DNA from: Xenorhabdus szentirmaii DSM 16338
Lineage (GTDB): Bacteria > Pseudomonadota > Gammaproteobacteria > Enterobacterales > Enterobacteriaceae
Direction: 5' to 3'
DNA length: 64,000 nt
NCBI RefSeq assembly: GCF_002632585.1
Contig: NZ_NIBV01000002.1
Span: 2,012,208 to 2,076,207, forward strand
Of this stretch, positions 39,601-47,617 are shown one piece after another. The notes beneath the pieces were generated by a model that was not told the origin of the DNA, did not search any database, and worked only from the letters and a program-made list of their open reading frames with translations. Made by a program: the position numbers and the translations under genes. Numbering within the stretch: the stretch's first letter is position 1; each line of letters opens with the position of its first letter.

Positions 39601-42600
39601 TAGAGCCGGAGGTATAAAGGATATAGGCAGGCTGTTCCGGCGAAATCGTGATTTCAGGATCAGCAAGGGTAACCGGCCCTTCCGGTAATGCCTGTATGCC
39701 CCACTCCTCTTCGGTGAGCAAAATAACGTGATCGCCGGATAACCCGAGTCTGCTGGCCTGTTCACCTGTCGTGATCACGCTTGCCACTTGCGCATCTTCC
39801 AGCATGAAACGGATGCGGCTGATCGGATAGGCGGTATCCATAGGCACATAGGCGGCCCCGGTTTTCATCACTGCCAGTATCGCCGTGATCAACATGGCTG
39901 AGCGTGGCAGGCAAATCCCGACCCGTGAACCAGCCCCCATTCCCTGTTCCAGTAAATTCCACGCCAACCGGTTAGCCTGCTGATTAAGTTGGTAATAGCT
40001 GATTTGCTGATTGTCAGATTGGTGATGGCTGGCTTGCTGCTGAAAAGCAATGTCATGGCTGAGTCGCGGTGCTGTACCGGCCAATATATCCAGGGCAATG
40101 GCCTGCGGGGTTTGACGCACCTGATGTTCGAACCATTGATGAATGACCGGATGCAATAATGGCTTATCGGTCATATTCAGGCCGCTGATCTGATGCTGGC
40201 GCTCTTGTGGTGAGAGAAGCTTCAATTGACCAATAGGTTGATTGGATGCCGCGCTCACGCTATCCAATAACTGAGCATAATGCGCCATTAATTGGGCAAC
40301 CATTTCCTCAGCAAAGCAGGCAGCACGGTATTCAACCCGCAATTGCAGGTTCTTTTCCGTTTCCTGTACAAACAGCGTTAAATCAAATTTCACTTCCGGA
40401 TTGTCTATGGATTGATTGTCTATCCACGGAGAACTTTCCCGCTGGGCTTCTTTTCGTTGTTCATCCGTCAGTTGTTCATCCGTCGATTGAGCTTGCCGGC
40501 GCAAATCCCCCTGCTGCCGGAATGCATTGAACACAAACATGATCCGGAACAGAGGTGAAAGAGAACGTTTCCCTGCAGGCATAACCGCATCCACAACCTG
40601 ATCAAACGGGAGGTCTTTGTTATTCATCGCCTGATTCAGAGTCTGTGCACTTTGGGCCAGAAACTCGGTGAACGGCAAGGTGGTATCCACCTCCTGACGC
40701 AAAGCCAGTGTGTTAAGCAGCAATCCGATCACAGGTTGCAGTTCTGGCCTGTCCCGCAGGGAAACGGGGATACCGATGACGATATCACCGGGATCTGCAC
40801 CTTCACTGCTGTAACGCTGCAATAAGATCTGAAACGCAGCCAATAACAGGGTAAACAGGGTGGTATCTTGCTGCTGCGCCAAGCGGCGCAAGGTTTTTGT
40901 TTGTTCAACAGAAAGCGGCAGATGATAATGAGCGGCGTGCAAATCCTCCGGGGCAACGCTGCGCTTCTGGGGCAGATTCACCATCGGCGGAAGAGTACGG
41001 TAAACACCGCGCCAGTATTCTAATTGTGAATGCCACTCCTGCCCGGCGTCAGCACTGCGTTCCCATGCCGCGAATTGCAGGTAATCAGGCGCCGGGATCT
41101 GTGGCGCGTTTTCTCCCCACCGGTAAAGAGACGTCAATTCATCATCGAGCTGCCCCAGTGATTGTTCATCAACCAAGATATGGTGCAGGCAAAAAATCAA
41201 TGCCGTCCCTTGCTGTTCATCGGTCACCAGTAACAGGCGGAACAACGGCCCGCCAATAAGCCGGAACGGTGTTGCCATCATTTTGGCGGCCCGTTGCTGC
41301 AATTGCTGCTGCCACGCCTGTTTATCCCGTACAGCGACAATGTCATGCGGGCAATGGGGCGGCTGGTCACTGTAATATTGCCGTGGTGTATCACCGTCCA
41401 TCCGCAGGCGCAGATTCAGAACGGGATAACGACGGAAAAGCAGATTGATGCTTTGTTGCAGCCTCGCGATATCAATCTCACCCGCAAAGGTTTTGATGGT
41501 GGTGATGTGGTAACTGTTGCTGTCAGGATACAGTTGATCAAGAAACCACATCCGGTGCTGGGCAAAGCTCAGCGGTGCATCATGAATGGCAGGTAAGTCG
41601 AGCAAGGTTTGTCTGGTGGCGGTACTGACTTGTTCCGCCAGCTTCATCGGGGTACGGCAGACAAACACATCGCTGACTTTAAAGTGCAGCTGATACTGGT
41701 TGTCAAGCATTGCCACCATTCTGGCCGCCAGCAGGGAATGGCCGCCGACAGCGAAAAATGATGTATTCCGGCCTATTGCCTGATGCCCCAATAAGTCCTG
41801 CCAGACTTCGATAATGGCCTGTTCTGTTTCATTATGGGCAGGTTCAACCATGACTTCACCGGCCTGCCTCATCGGGGTAGGAAAACGTTTCCTGTCCACT
41901 TTGTTATTCGGCAAGCGTGGAAATTCCCTCAAAAAGACATAGCAGGAAGGAAGCATGAAATCAGGCAGAAATTCCTTCAAATGTGATTCAATTTGTGACT
42001 CACCGGGAGGGGTAGCGGATTGCGTGAGTAAATAGGCCACAATGGCCGTGGCGTTCAGGTAATCCGGCCGCACCATAGCCACCGCACCGGAAATCGCGGG
42101 ATGACGGCGCAAGGCACTTTCAATTTCCCCCAACTCCACACGGTAACCCCGCATTTTTACCTGCTGATCCATGCGCCCCAGATAAATCAGGTTTCCGTCC
42201 GCCTGATAATGGGCCAAGTCACCGGTACGGTAGAGACGGGCGCCGGCTCGGGAGCTGAATGGATCAGGAACAAAGCTGCGTTCCGTCAGTTCAGGGCGGT
42301 TAAGATATCCCTCCGATACCCCCACCCCGCCAACACAGAGTTCTCCGGCAACCCCGATGGGCAAGGGTGCACCGAACTCATCCAAGATCCAGACCTGAAA
42401 ATTGGGGATCGGGCGACCAATATGAACGAGGGTATCTTGTGGGGTCAAATCCGCATTGCTCGTACCGACAGTGGCTTCCGTCGGGCCATAGGCATTGATG
42501 AAGCGGCGGCCTTTACCCCATTTTCTCACCAGATCAATTCCGCATGCCTCACCTGATACCATCAATACCTGCAAGTCAGGCAAGTCCGTTTCGGGCAGTA

Positions 42601-45600
42601 CCGCCAGCGTTGAAGGTGGCAAAGTGATATGGGTAACTCGCCGAGCAATGAGCTGCCCCAGCAAATCAGGGCCGGGCATCAGGGACAGGCGCGGAGCCAT
42701 CAGCAATGTACTGCCGGAACAGAGCGCCATGAAGAATTCCCAGATGGAAACATCAAAACTGAAAGAAGCAAACTGGAGAACCCGGCTGCCCGGTGTCATC
42801 GCCAGATATTCAACCTCGGCTTCCGCAAGGTTACATGAACTGCGGTGGCTGATGGGAACGCCCTTGGGCTTGCCGGTCGAGCCTGACGTATAAATGATAT
42901 AGGCGGTGCTCTCAGGTGAAATTCTGACCTGCGGATTTTCAGTGCTGAACCCACTTAATTGTGGCAACAAGGATTCAAGGGAGTACAGGGAAATCTCACT
43001 ATCCTGATAATCTGCCATGAACTGATCTTGCGTGATCAACAGGTGCAGACCGGCGTTTCCGATCACATGACGATTGCGTTCCAGCGGATAATGGGGGTCC
43101 ATAGGCACATAAGTGCCGCCTGCTTTCAGGATAGCCAGAAAACAGACTATCGCTTCCAGCGAACGCTCAACACTCAACCCGACACAACTGCCCGTTCTGA
43201 CGCCTTTCCGGATCAAAAAATGCGCCAGTTGGTTGGCATTCTGATCCAATTCCGCATAAGTCAGGCGCTCCTCGCCAAATTCAACGGCAATTGCCTCAGG
43301 AGTGCGCTGTACCTGTTGTTCAATGAGCTGGTGGATGCCGATATTATCGCTGAACAGTTTATCTGTCTGGTTCCACTCTTGTAATTGCTGCCGCTGAGCC
43401 GGACTGAGCAGGGAAATACGCCCGACGGCTTGCTGGGGTTGGTTAAGCAACAACGGCAGGAAATGGCAGAAATTCTCCGCCATGCGGGAAATGGTTTCAG
43501 GTAAGAAACGATCACTGGCGTATCCCCACACGCCCTGCAATACCTCTTTGTCACGCCACATTTCCAGTGTCAGTTCATATTTGGCAATCGGAATGTTCCA
43601 CTGGCGCAGGGAAGAAAGCTGGATCGACCCCATGTGTTTTTCAGGTGCTGATGTATTCTGGTAAGCAAACAGCGTTTGAAATACCGGAGAAATCCCCCGG
43701 TGATGGACATCCTCTCCGCTGTGTTGTTCTGGTAAGGCGTGTTGCAGTAAAGGCAGCAACTGGCTGAAAGGCATATCCTGATGCTCTATCGCATCAATGA
43801 AGGTGGATTTTACCTGCATCAGCAATTGTTCGAATGATTGAAGAGGGTCAACCTGATTGCGCATGACCAGTACGTTGAAAAGCAAGCCAACGGATTGTTG
43901 CTCCTGACTGTGCAAGCGATTGGAAACCGGCGTTCCCAGCAGAATGTCGTTCTGGCGTGAATAACGCGCCAAAAATGCGATAAACCCTGCCTGTAAAATC
44001 AGCTGGGGAGTGATGTCATATTGACAGGCCAGCGCATCAATCTGCTGGCTGAATTCAGCGGACAGGCTGAACGGCAATTGCCCGCCTTGATAACTGCGCG
44101 TTGCAGGGGTGGGAAAATCATACGGCAATTGGATTAAGGGCAATGGCCCCGCCAATTGCTGTTGCCAGTATTGACGGGCAGCCGATCCCGCCGGCCCGTT
44201 AACCCGCAGGTACTGAACAGCAACATGTTCCCTCTGGCCATAACTTGCCGGCCGGATGTCGAGGGCTTTTCCCATTTGCAGCTGGCTATAATTTTCCAGT
44301 AAAGCATCCCACAATTGTTTAACGGAATCTTCATCAACAATCAGGTGATGGAAGACCAGTACAACCCAATGAGCGTGTGGCCGGAGTGTCAGTCCGGCCA
44401 CACGCAATAACGGCGGCCGGGCCAGTTCAAATGGCAGGGAAGCCAGCTGATTGATCATGCTTTCAACCTGCGATTGGGCATGGGCCCCGTGTTGGCTGAA
44501 ATCCTGCCAGATAATATTTGATGTAGCCTGCTCTGCAACCTGTGCAGTCACATGCCCTTCCTGAGTCAAAAAGCAGGTTCTCAGAACGTCATAGCGAACA
44601 AACAGTGCATCAAGGGCCTGTTGCAACCGGTTGTGATCCAGAGCGCCCTGCCATTGGGCGACATAGGCCATGTTATAGAGCGGGCTGGAAGGAACTGTTT
44701 GTTGATGCAGGTAAATGCCCTGCTGCTCATAGCTGGCACTGGGCGGAATTTCCGTGTCCTTTTCTGTTTCCTTTTCTTTTGCCCTAGGTTCTTTCTCTGC
44801 TGCCGGCATTTTTGTGGCACTCAGCATTGCCGCGCATTGCGCCAGTGTGGGGTGCCGGAACAGATCCCTGAATTTCAGGTCCAACCCCATCTGTTGCCGG
44901 ACTTGTGCGATCATGCGAATGGCCTGTAGTGAATCCCCCCCCAACACAAAAAAGCTGTCGTCACGCCCGATATCTTCAATGTGCAGCAATGCCTGCCAGA
45001 TCGCCGATAATTTTGTTTCCCGCTCTCCCCGTGGCGCAAGGATATTCCGGCGTTCCTGAGAAAAGCGACTGGCCGGTCCCTGACGGGAAATCAATGCCTG
45101 CAATGCCTTCCGGTCAACCTTGTCATTGGACAAGAGCGGAAACATGGATAAAAACTGGTAATCATCAGGCCGCATGGCAGCAGGTAAATGAGGGGACAAA
45201 AAGATATTCAGCGTTTTTGCCGTGACTCTCATAGACGGGGCCAGACGGATAAATGCCACCAACCGGATGCCCCGTGGCTGTTCAACGGCCTGTACAACAG
45301 ACTGTTGCACGGCAGGATGCTGCTCAAGCAGGCTTTCAATCTCTGCCGTTTCAAGTCGCTGCCCATTGATTTTAACCTGAAAATCATTGCGGCCCAGCAG
45401 GATCAAATTACCCTGCTCATCCATGCGCCCGATATCCCCCGTGCGGTAAACGGGCTGCCCCGCCAGCTCCCCGGTTTCCGGTGTGATAAAACGTGATGCA
45501 TTTTTGTCCTGTGATAACTCAGACGGTGATGATCCGGCCTGTGATAACAAATAGCCCGCACTCATGAAGGGCGTGCTGATCAAAATCTCCCCGCTGCTCC

Positions 45601-46723
45601 CGACGGAAACACTTTCCCCCTGTTCATCAACAACCCTGATGATGGTATCGTCAATCGGTTTACCTACGGGGATTAACGCACATTTGGCATCTTTTTCAGT
45701 CACCCGGTGATAGACACTTGCCAGTGTCGTTTCTGTTGTGCCGTACAGGTTGAGCAATTGAGTTTGTTTCAGTTTGCGCTGGTAAAAGAGTTCCACCAGC
45801 GGCCCCTTTAACGTTTCCCCTGACAGTACCGCATACCTCAGCGATTGCAAATCATCGCCCGATTGCTGGCATTCCAGCAGGACCTGAAAGAAAGAAGGGA
45901 TCTGGTGAGTCAGGCTGATTTGCTGCTCACGCATCCAGCTCAGCAATTCTTGTGGTGAATAGCGGAGATCATGGGCCGGTGGAATGCACAGGGTTGCACC
46001 ATTCAACAGGGGCAGGAAGATATCACGCAGGAAAGGATCAAACATCTGGGGAATGAGCTGACTGACTTTATCCCACGGTGTGATACCCAGTTCGCGGCTT
46101 TCCCAACGGATAAAATGCAATAAACTGTCTGAACGTCCTAATATGGCTTTTGGTTGACCTGTAGAGCCAGAGGTAAAATAGACATACGCCAGCCTGTTTT
46201 TATCAATACTATTTTGATGAATACTGTTTTTATTAATACTGTTTTTATTAATACTGATGTCATGGGGAGCGATGTCATTGATTGTTGGGTTATGACAGCT
46301 AATGGACGGTGAATGATCCTGCCCGGCGGGGAGCAAATGACTTTCCCTTATATCATCAGCCAGAACCAGTGAGTAATCCGTTTGCAGATGTTCAACCAAT
46401 GGCAACCATTGGCGGCAGGTCACAATGGTCGCGCCTTTAAATTGAGCCAACAAGATGGCAAGGCGTTGTTCCGGTAGTTTCGGCGAGAGTGGAACAAACA
46501 CTTTGCCCGCTTTCATGATGGCTAATGCCGCCATGACCAGAAAAATACTCTCTTCCATCAAGGTGATGACAAACTGGTGGTCAGCTTGATGGGACAACGC
46601 ATGGCTGAGTGCAGCCACGCGCTTCGACAAGGTGTGATAAGTTAGGTTTTCGCTTCCCTGCGTTACTGCAACATTTTCCGGGAAACGTGCAACAATTCGC
46701 TCGAATTCAGTTGAAATCACCAT
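33683..46723 (-). CDS. fclI: Four-module NRPS A-T-C-A-T-C-A-T-E-C-A-T
   Basis: 4346-residue synthetase that begins directly with an adenylation domain, so the peptide starts with an unacylated residue. A1 1-560, T1 near 591, C1 (HHLIVDE near 793), A2 from about 1148, T2 near 1658, C2 (HHILVDE near 1846), A3 from about 2207, T3 near 2760, epimerase (HHLVVDGVSW near 2953), DCL-type C3 (HHAILDGWS near 3439), A4 from about 3760, T4 near 4281. Pocket codes as I read them: A1 D-P-R-H-L-G-L-L-A (unassigned), A2 D-V-W-T-M-S-A-V-G (unassigned), A3 and A4 D-A-T-K-V-G-E-V-G (asparagine-like). The E domain and following DCL domain predict D-Asn at position 3. Module architecture matches FclI of fabclavine loci. 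Chain transfer is to FclJ, 49 nt downstream. 15-nt repeats occur at 40456-40485 and 46202-46261. Confidence 0.9.
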   Translation of the reverse strand: MVISTEFERIVARFPENVAVTQGSENLTYHTLSKRVAALSHALSHQADHQFVITLMEESIFLVMAALAIMKAGKVFVPLSPKLPEQRLAILLAQFKGATIVTCRQWLPLVEHLQTDYSLVLADDIRESHLLPAGQDHSPSISCHNPTINDIAPHDISINKNSINKNSIHQNSIDKNRLAYVYFTSGSTGQPKAILGRSDSLLHFIRWESRELGITPWDKVSQLIPQMFDPFLRDIFLPLLNGATLCIPPAHDLRYSPQELLSWMREQQISLTHQIPSFFQVLLECQQSGDDLQSLRYAVLSGETLKGPLVELFYQRKLKQTQLLNLYGTTETTLASVYHRVTEKDAKCALIPVGKPIDDTIIRVVDEQGESVSVGSSGEILISTPFMSAGYLLSQAGSSPSELSQDKNASRFITPETGELAGQPVYRTGDIGRMDEQGNLILLGRNDFQVKINGQRLETAEIESLLEQHPAVQQSVVQAVEQPRGIRLVAFIRLAPSMRVTAKTLNIFLSPHLPAAMRPDDYQFLSMFPLLSNDKVDRKALQALISRQGPASRFSQERRNILAPRGERETKLSAIWQALLHIEDIGRDDSFFVLGGDSLQAIRMIAQVRQQMGLDLKFRDLFRHPTLAQCAAMLSATKMPAAEKEPRAKEKETEKDTEIPPSASYEQQGIYLHQQTVPSSPLYNMAYVAQWQGALDHNRLQQALDALFVRYDVLRTCFLTQEGHVTAQVAEQATSNIIWQDFSQHGAHAQSQVESMINQLASLPFELARPPLLRVAGLTLRPHAHWVVLVFHHLIVDEDSVKQLWDALLENYSQLQMGKALDIRPASYGQREHVAVQYLRVNGPAGSAARQYWQQQLAGPLPLIQLPYDFPTPATRSYQGGQLPFSLSAEFSQQIDALACQYDITPQLILQAGFIAFLARYSRQNDILLGTPVSNRLHSQEQQSVGLLFNVLVMRNQVDPLQSFEQLLMQVKSTFIDAIEHQDMPFSQLLPLLQHALPEQHSGEDVHHRGISPVFQTLFAYQNTSAPEKHMGSIQLSSLRQWNIPIAKYELTLEMWRDKEVLQGVWGYASDRFLPETISRMAENFCHFLPLLLNQPQQAVGRISLLSPAQRQQLQEWNQTDKLFSDNIGIHQLIEQQVQRTPEAIAVEFGEERLTYAELDQNANQLAHFLIRKGVRTGSCVGLSVERSLEAIVCFLAILKAGGTYVPMDPHYPLERNRHVIGNAGLHLLITQDQFMADYQDSEISLYSLESLLPQLSGFSTENPQVRISPESTAYIIYTSGSTGKPKGVPISHRSSCNLAEAEVEYLAMTPGSRVLQFASFSFDVSIWEFFMALCSGSTLLMAPRLSLMPGPDLLGQLIARRVTHITLPPSTLAVLPETDLPDLQVLMVSGEACGIDLVRKWGKGRRFINAYGPTEATVGTSNADLTPQDTLVHIGRPIPNFQVWILDEFGAPLPIGVAGELCVGGVGVSEGYLNRPELTERSFVPDPFSSRAGARLYRTGDLAHYQADGNLIYLGRMDQQVKMRGYRVELGEIESALRRHPAISGAVAMVRPDYLNATAIVAYLLTQSATPPGESQIESHLKEFLPDFMLPSCYVFLREFPRLPNNKVDRKRFPTPMRQAGEVMVEPAHNETEQAIIEVWQDLLGHQAIGRNTSFFAVGGHSLLAARMVAMLDNQYQLHFKVSDVFVCRTPMKLAEQVSTATRQTLLDLPAIHDAPLSFAQHRMWFLDQLYPDSNSYHITTIKTFAGEIDIARLQQSINLLFRRYPVLNLRLRMDGDTPRQYYSDQPPHCPHDIVAVRDKQAWQQQLQQRAAKMMATPFRLIGGPLFRLLLVTDEQQGTALIFCLHHILVDEQSLGQLDDELTSLYRWGENAPQIPAPDYLQFAAWERSADAGQEWHSQLEYWRGVYRTLPPMVNLPQKRSVAPEDLHAAHYHLPLSVEQTKTLRRLAQQQDTTLFTLLLAAFQILLQRYSSEGADPGDIVIGIPVSLRDRPELQPVIGLLLNTLALRQEVDTTLPFTEFLAQSAQTLNQAMNNKDLPFDQVVDAVMPAGKRSLSPLFRIMFVFNAFRQQGDLRRQAQSTDEQLTDEQRKEAQRESSPWIDNQSIDNPEVKFDLTLFVQETEKNLQLRVEYRAACFAEEMVAQLMAHYAQLLDSVSAASNQPIGQLKLLSPQERQHQISGLNMTDKPLLHPVIHQWFEHQVRQTPQAIALDILAGTAPRLSHDIAFQQQASHHQSDNQQISYYQLNQQANRLAWNLLEQGMGAGSRVGICLPRSAMLITAILAVMKTGAAYVPMDTAYPISRIRFMLEDAQVASVITTGEQASRLGLSGDHVILLTEEEWGIQALPEGPVTLADPEITISPEQPAYILYTSGSTGKPKGVIIPHRGLGNYLQHACEYYAVPGKQGNTLHASISFDATITSLFLPLLQGQTLFILPEGEDIPALVQAWQQLPDLAMVKITPAHLELLSRQLSPDNVGRIPLLVIGGESLSASALRFWRQHAPQVRIINEYGPTETTVGCCIYDITAGDIDGEGALPVGRPIANARLYLLDECQQPVPFGAAGELYIGGMGVALGYFNRPDMTEKRFIADPFSASPQAKLYRTGDLARYLPDGNLLYLGRRDQQIKLHGYRIELEEVEAQLTACHGVSQAAVGLRDIGGRQHLVAYLVLDFPPANITIENVRQELGQRLPEHMCPTQWSVQEILPLTENGKIDRKGLEQISLAERNPLPTRRTAVTVLEKQLTEIWQQVLDQDNLGIDDDFFVLGGDSILSLQIVFRAREIGLHIAPKMLFDYPTIAALAAVVTPGIVADDKTQPVQGEYALLPIQRAFFEQQPAQNNANLHHYNLSYLYELEAGTDIPVLSQALVMLVNQHDGLRSRFPLTGEHAPKYARIDAPVTEWPIEQIHISENPAHEVLRQIAAERQAQLNIENGPLLTATHFMTAGGDYLLLTVHHLVVDGVSWRIITEDLTHYYRTLLAGETPRPATKSASLMEWASHLADYTQSDLAQPERDFWQKKRNGVVPPLLPCDRGEKPRAGLVRESAKYRLTLNSADTTSLVQHTGQAYRTHVGDLLLAALAATLQRWSGSGKLHVDMEGHGRESLHETVDVSRTVGWFTTIYPLLLDLPACCPAEQLIPMVKEAVRQVPYSGTGYGALRTFSDTLSDSPSDTNSLPDFPLADICFNYLGQFTRSFHQTPLKGVADMMQEHRHSPDHVRMYALEVDSYIDEGQLQIEWTYNGQSYQHETIGQLATAMKEQIIRLTEHCMTRSQATYTPSDFPLARLNAETLHQLQQRYGVMEDVFPLTYTQEGMLFHSMAERGSGLYHEQLCFSLPRGVDIARLQQAWQKAVAHYPILRSRFELSLTNEPLQIILPQQKPEWRQHDLRLHQPADAEQQRLHLLSADLAEEFVLNPDEPGQGTLYRITVLQLPDEQTQLIFSHHHAILDGWSVRLMLTTVEAIYHSPDEKLQPAPAFKSFIRWQQQSRKACQDYWHGQLAGVTSATPLPAAHPIRVASQQKQRHAFRLSTELSRQLAETGRDYRLTLNTLVQGAWALLLQRYSRQDECLFGMTVSGRQADLAGIDKMVGLLISTLPIHITSQANQTVADWLSAIQQQLREHERFSAVSLAELKSTCGLPALDTLLVFENYPQSSGMQDRLFEFEQATESTNYPLALITAFSDRLHGELVYDSGLYDESAIARLAGHFTGILTRLMTNMAGMLSDIALLDEQEKQQLLTRWQGPELPVFTGNVYSLFARQVQRTPQQIAVIDGPSQISYAELEQRIDHICRGLHHDQISAGDRVALYLPRSTDYVAAMLAVSKMGACYVPVDTSYPAERVAYLLSDSQSRLVLTHQSLANRLMPGIAVRMLDKETSPVPACAYAASHDDANALVYLIYTSGSTGMPKGVMVEHLSLINYLTDASQRYQISADTRSLFHSSISFDATLTSLYLPLLHGGTITVIQDDAGIALMAEALQQQNNQLLKITPAHLGILGEYLNNAEAKSHVNALVIGGDALSCETVQAWLDEAPAPGVFNEYGPTETVVGCCVHCADRKQDLQGMMPIGLPIANTRLFVLDGDLSPTPFGMAGELYIGGLGVARGYWDRPELTAEKFTILSVPEGEIRVYRTGDRVCALPNGELLYLGRDDRQIKLRGYRIEPAEIEAQLMQHPQVRQSVLLPYANEQGEVQLVACVVLRQTTQTGNVSEDLRDFLGQHLPAHMLPHTIVLLDEMPQTTNGKVDHAALLARLPAMRQQEQHSLNKPQTPLENRLGEIWCDVLQRKETGRDQNFFSLGGHSLHALRIAARIEQQLSVRISLAEFLRHQTIAQLACFLASRATAENPVRSGTIKRVVRGV
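40456..40485 (-). repeat. 15-nt in-frame direct repeat in fclI
   Basis: Two 15-nt units differing at one base encode TDEQL-TDEQR in the second condensation domain of FclI, near the loop after the FNAFRQQ segment. Confidence 0.7.
46202..46261 (-). repeat. 15-nt in-frame tandem repeat in fclI A1
   Basis: Four 15-nt units (starting 46202, 46217, 46232, 46247) encode INKNS-INKNS-IHQNS-IDKN just before the TSGSTG motif of adenylation domain 1. The middle units are nearly identical. Confidence 0.85.
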
Positions 46724-46769
46724 TAGCCATCATTCCTTCAATAAGAATTTATTACCAATACGCAATAAA

Positions 46770-47552
46770 TCATTCAGTTAAGACAAAAGGATCTGCATCT
46801 TTCAGGAACGGGAAACGTGCTCTGGTATCCTGAACATGAGAAAGTGATATCTGCATGGTTTTCACCACCTCATGATCTTTCTCGTGCAGCAATATTTCCC
46901 CCAATGGGTCAATCAACATGGAATGCCCGTCATAATCATGCTGATTGCCATCCTGCCCCACACGGTTAACCCCGATGACATAACTTTGGTTTTCAATTGC
47001 GCGGGCCTGTAGCAGCGAGTACCAGTGAAGTGAACGTTTGGACGGCCAGCTGGCAATGTAGATTGCCGCATCGTAGCGGCCATTTAAATTGCGTGACCAG
47101 AGCGGGAAGCGCAGGTCATAACAAATGAATGCCGCGATTTTCCATCCTTTGAAATCAACAATCAGCGGTGTATTTCCGGCCGTGTATTCATGATGTTCAT
47201 TGGCGTAAGAGAAGAGGTGTTTTTTATCATAATGCGCGATAACGCCATCCGCATTGCACCACAGCAAGCGATTATAGAACTGCTGGTTTTCCGTAATAAT
47301 CATGCTGCCGACAACCGTGCTGCCCTTTTTGGCTGCCAGATCTTTCATCCACCGGATACTGGGGCCATTCATTGTTTCAGCAATGGTTTTCGGCTTCATG
47401 CTGAAGCCCGTGGTAAACATCTCCGGCAGGATAATCAGATCACTGTCGGAGACGTGCTCAAGATGCTGTTCGATATGCTGACAATTTTTAACCGCATCCT
47501 CCCAAACCAAATCGGTCTGAACGAGGGTGACCCTGAGATCTTGTTTCGTCAT
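46770..47552 (-). CDS. fclH: Nitrilase-superfamily amidohydrolase
   Basis: 260-residue carbon-nitrogen hydrolase with a visible Glu-Lys-Cys triad: Glu in LPEMFTTG (near 41), Lys in YDKKHLF (near 109), Cys in ICYDLRFP (near 142). These motifs resemble omega-amidases of the YafV type. Start ATG has GGAG about 8 nt upstream. It sits between fclG and fclI within the operon. In fabclavine loci a hydrolase of this kind is conserved, but its step is unclear; it could trim or proofread an amide during polyamine or peptide assembly. It may also be a housekeeping-type omega-amidase recruited to the locus. Enzyme family sure, reaction inferred. Confidence 0.82.
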   Translation of the reverse strand: MTKQDLRVTLVQTDLVWEDAVKNCQHIEQHLEHVSDSDLIILPEMFTTGFSMKPKTIAETMNGPSIRWMKDLAAKKGSTVVGSMIITENQQFYNRLLWCNADGVIAHYDKKHLFSYANEHHEYTAGNTPLIVDFKGWKIAAFICYDLRFPLWSRNLNGRYDAAIYIASWPSKRSLHWYSLLQARAIENQSYVIGVNRVGQDGNQHDYDGHSMLIDPLGEILLHEKDHEVVKTMQISLSHVQDTRARFPFLKDADPFVLTE

Positions 47553-47617
47553 TGTAAACTCCGTTTCAATACATTTTTATTTATCAAAATACGCGGTATG
47601 ACGGCACATCAGGCCGA

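Noticed and set aside
46724-46733. Tiny upstream frame (MMANGDFN) overlapping the fclI start
   Set aside because: Two extra ATGs lie just before the fclI ATG, but they are only 0 and 3 nt from the AAGGA site, while the fclI ATG is at about 10 nt. Likely chance.
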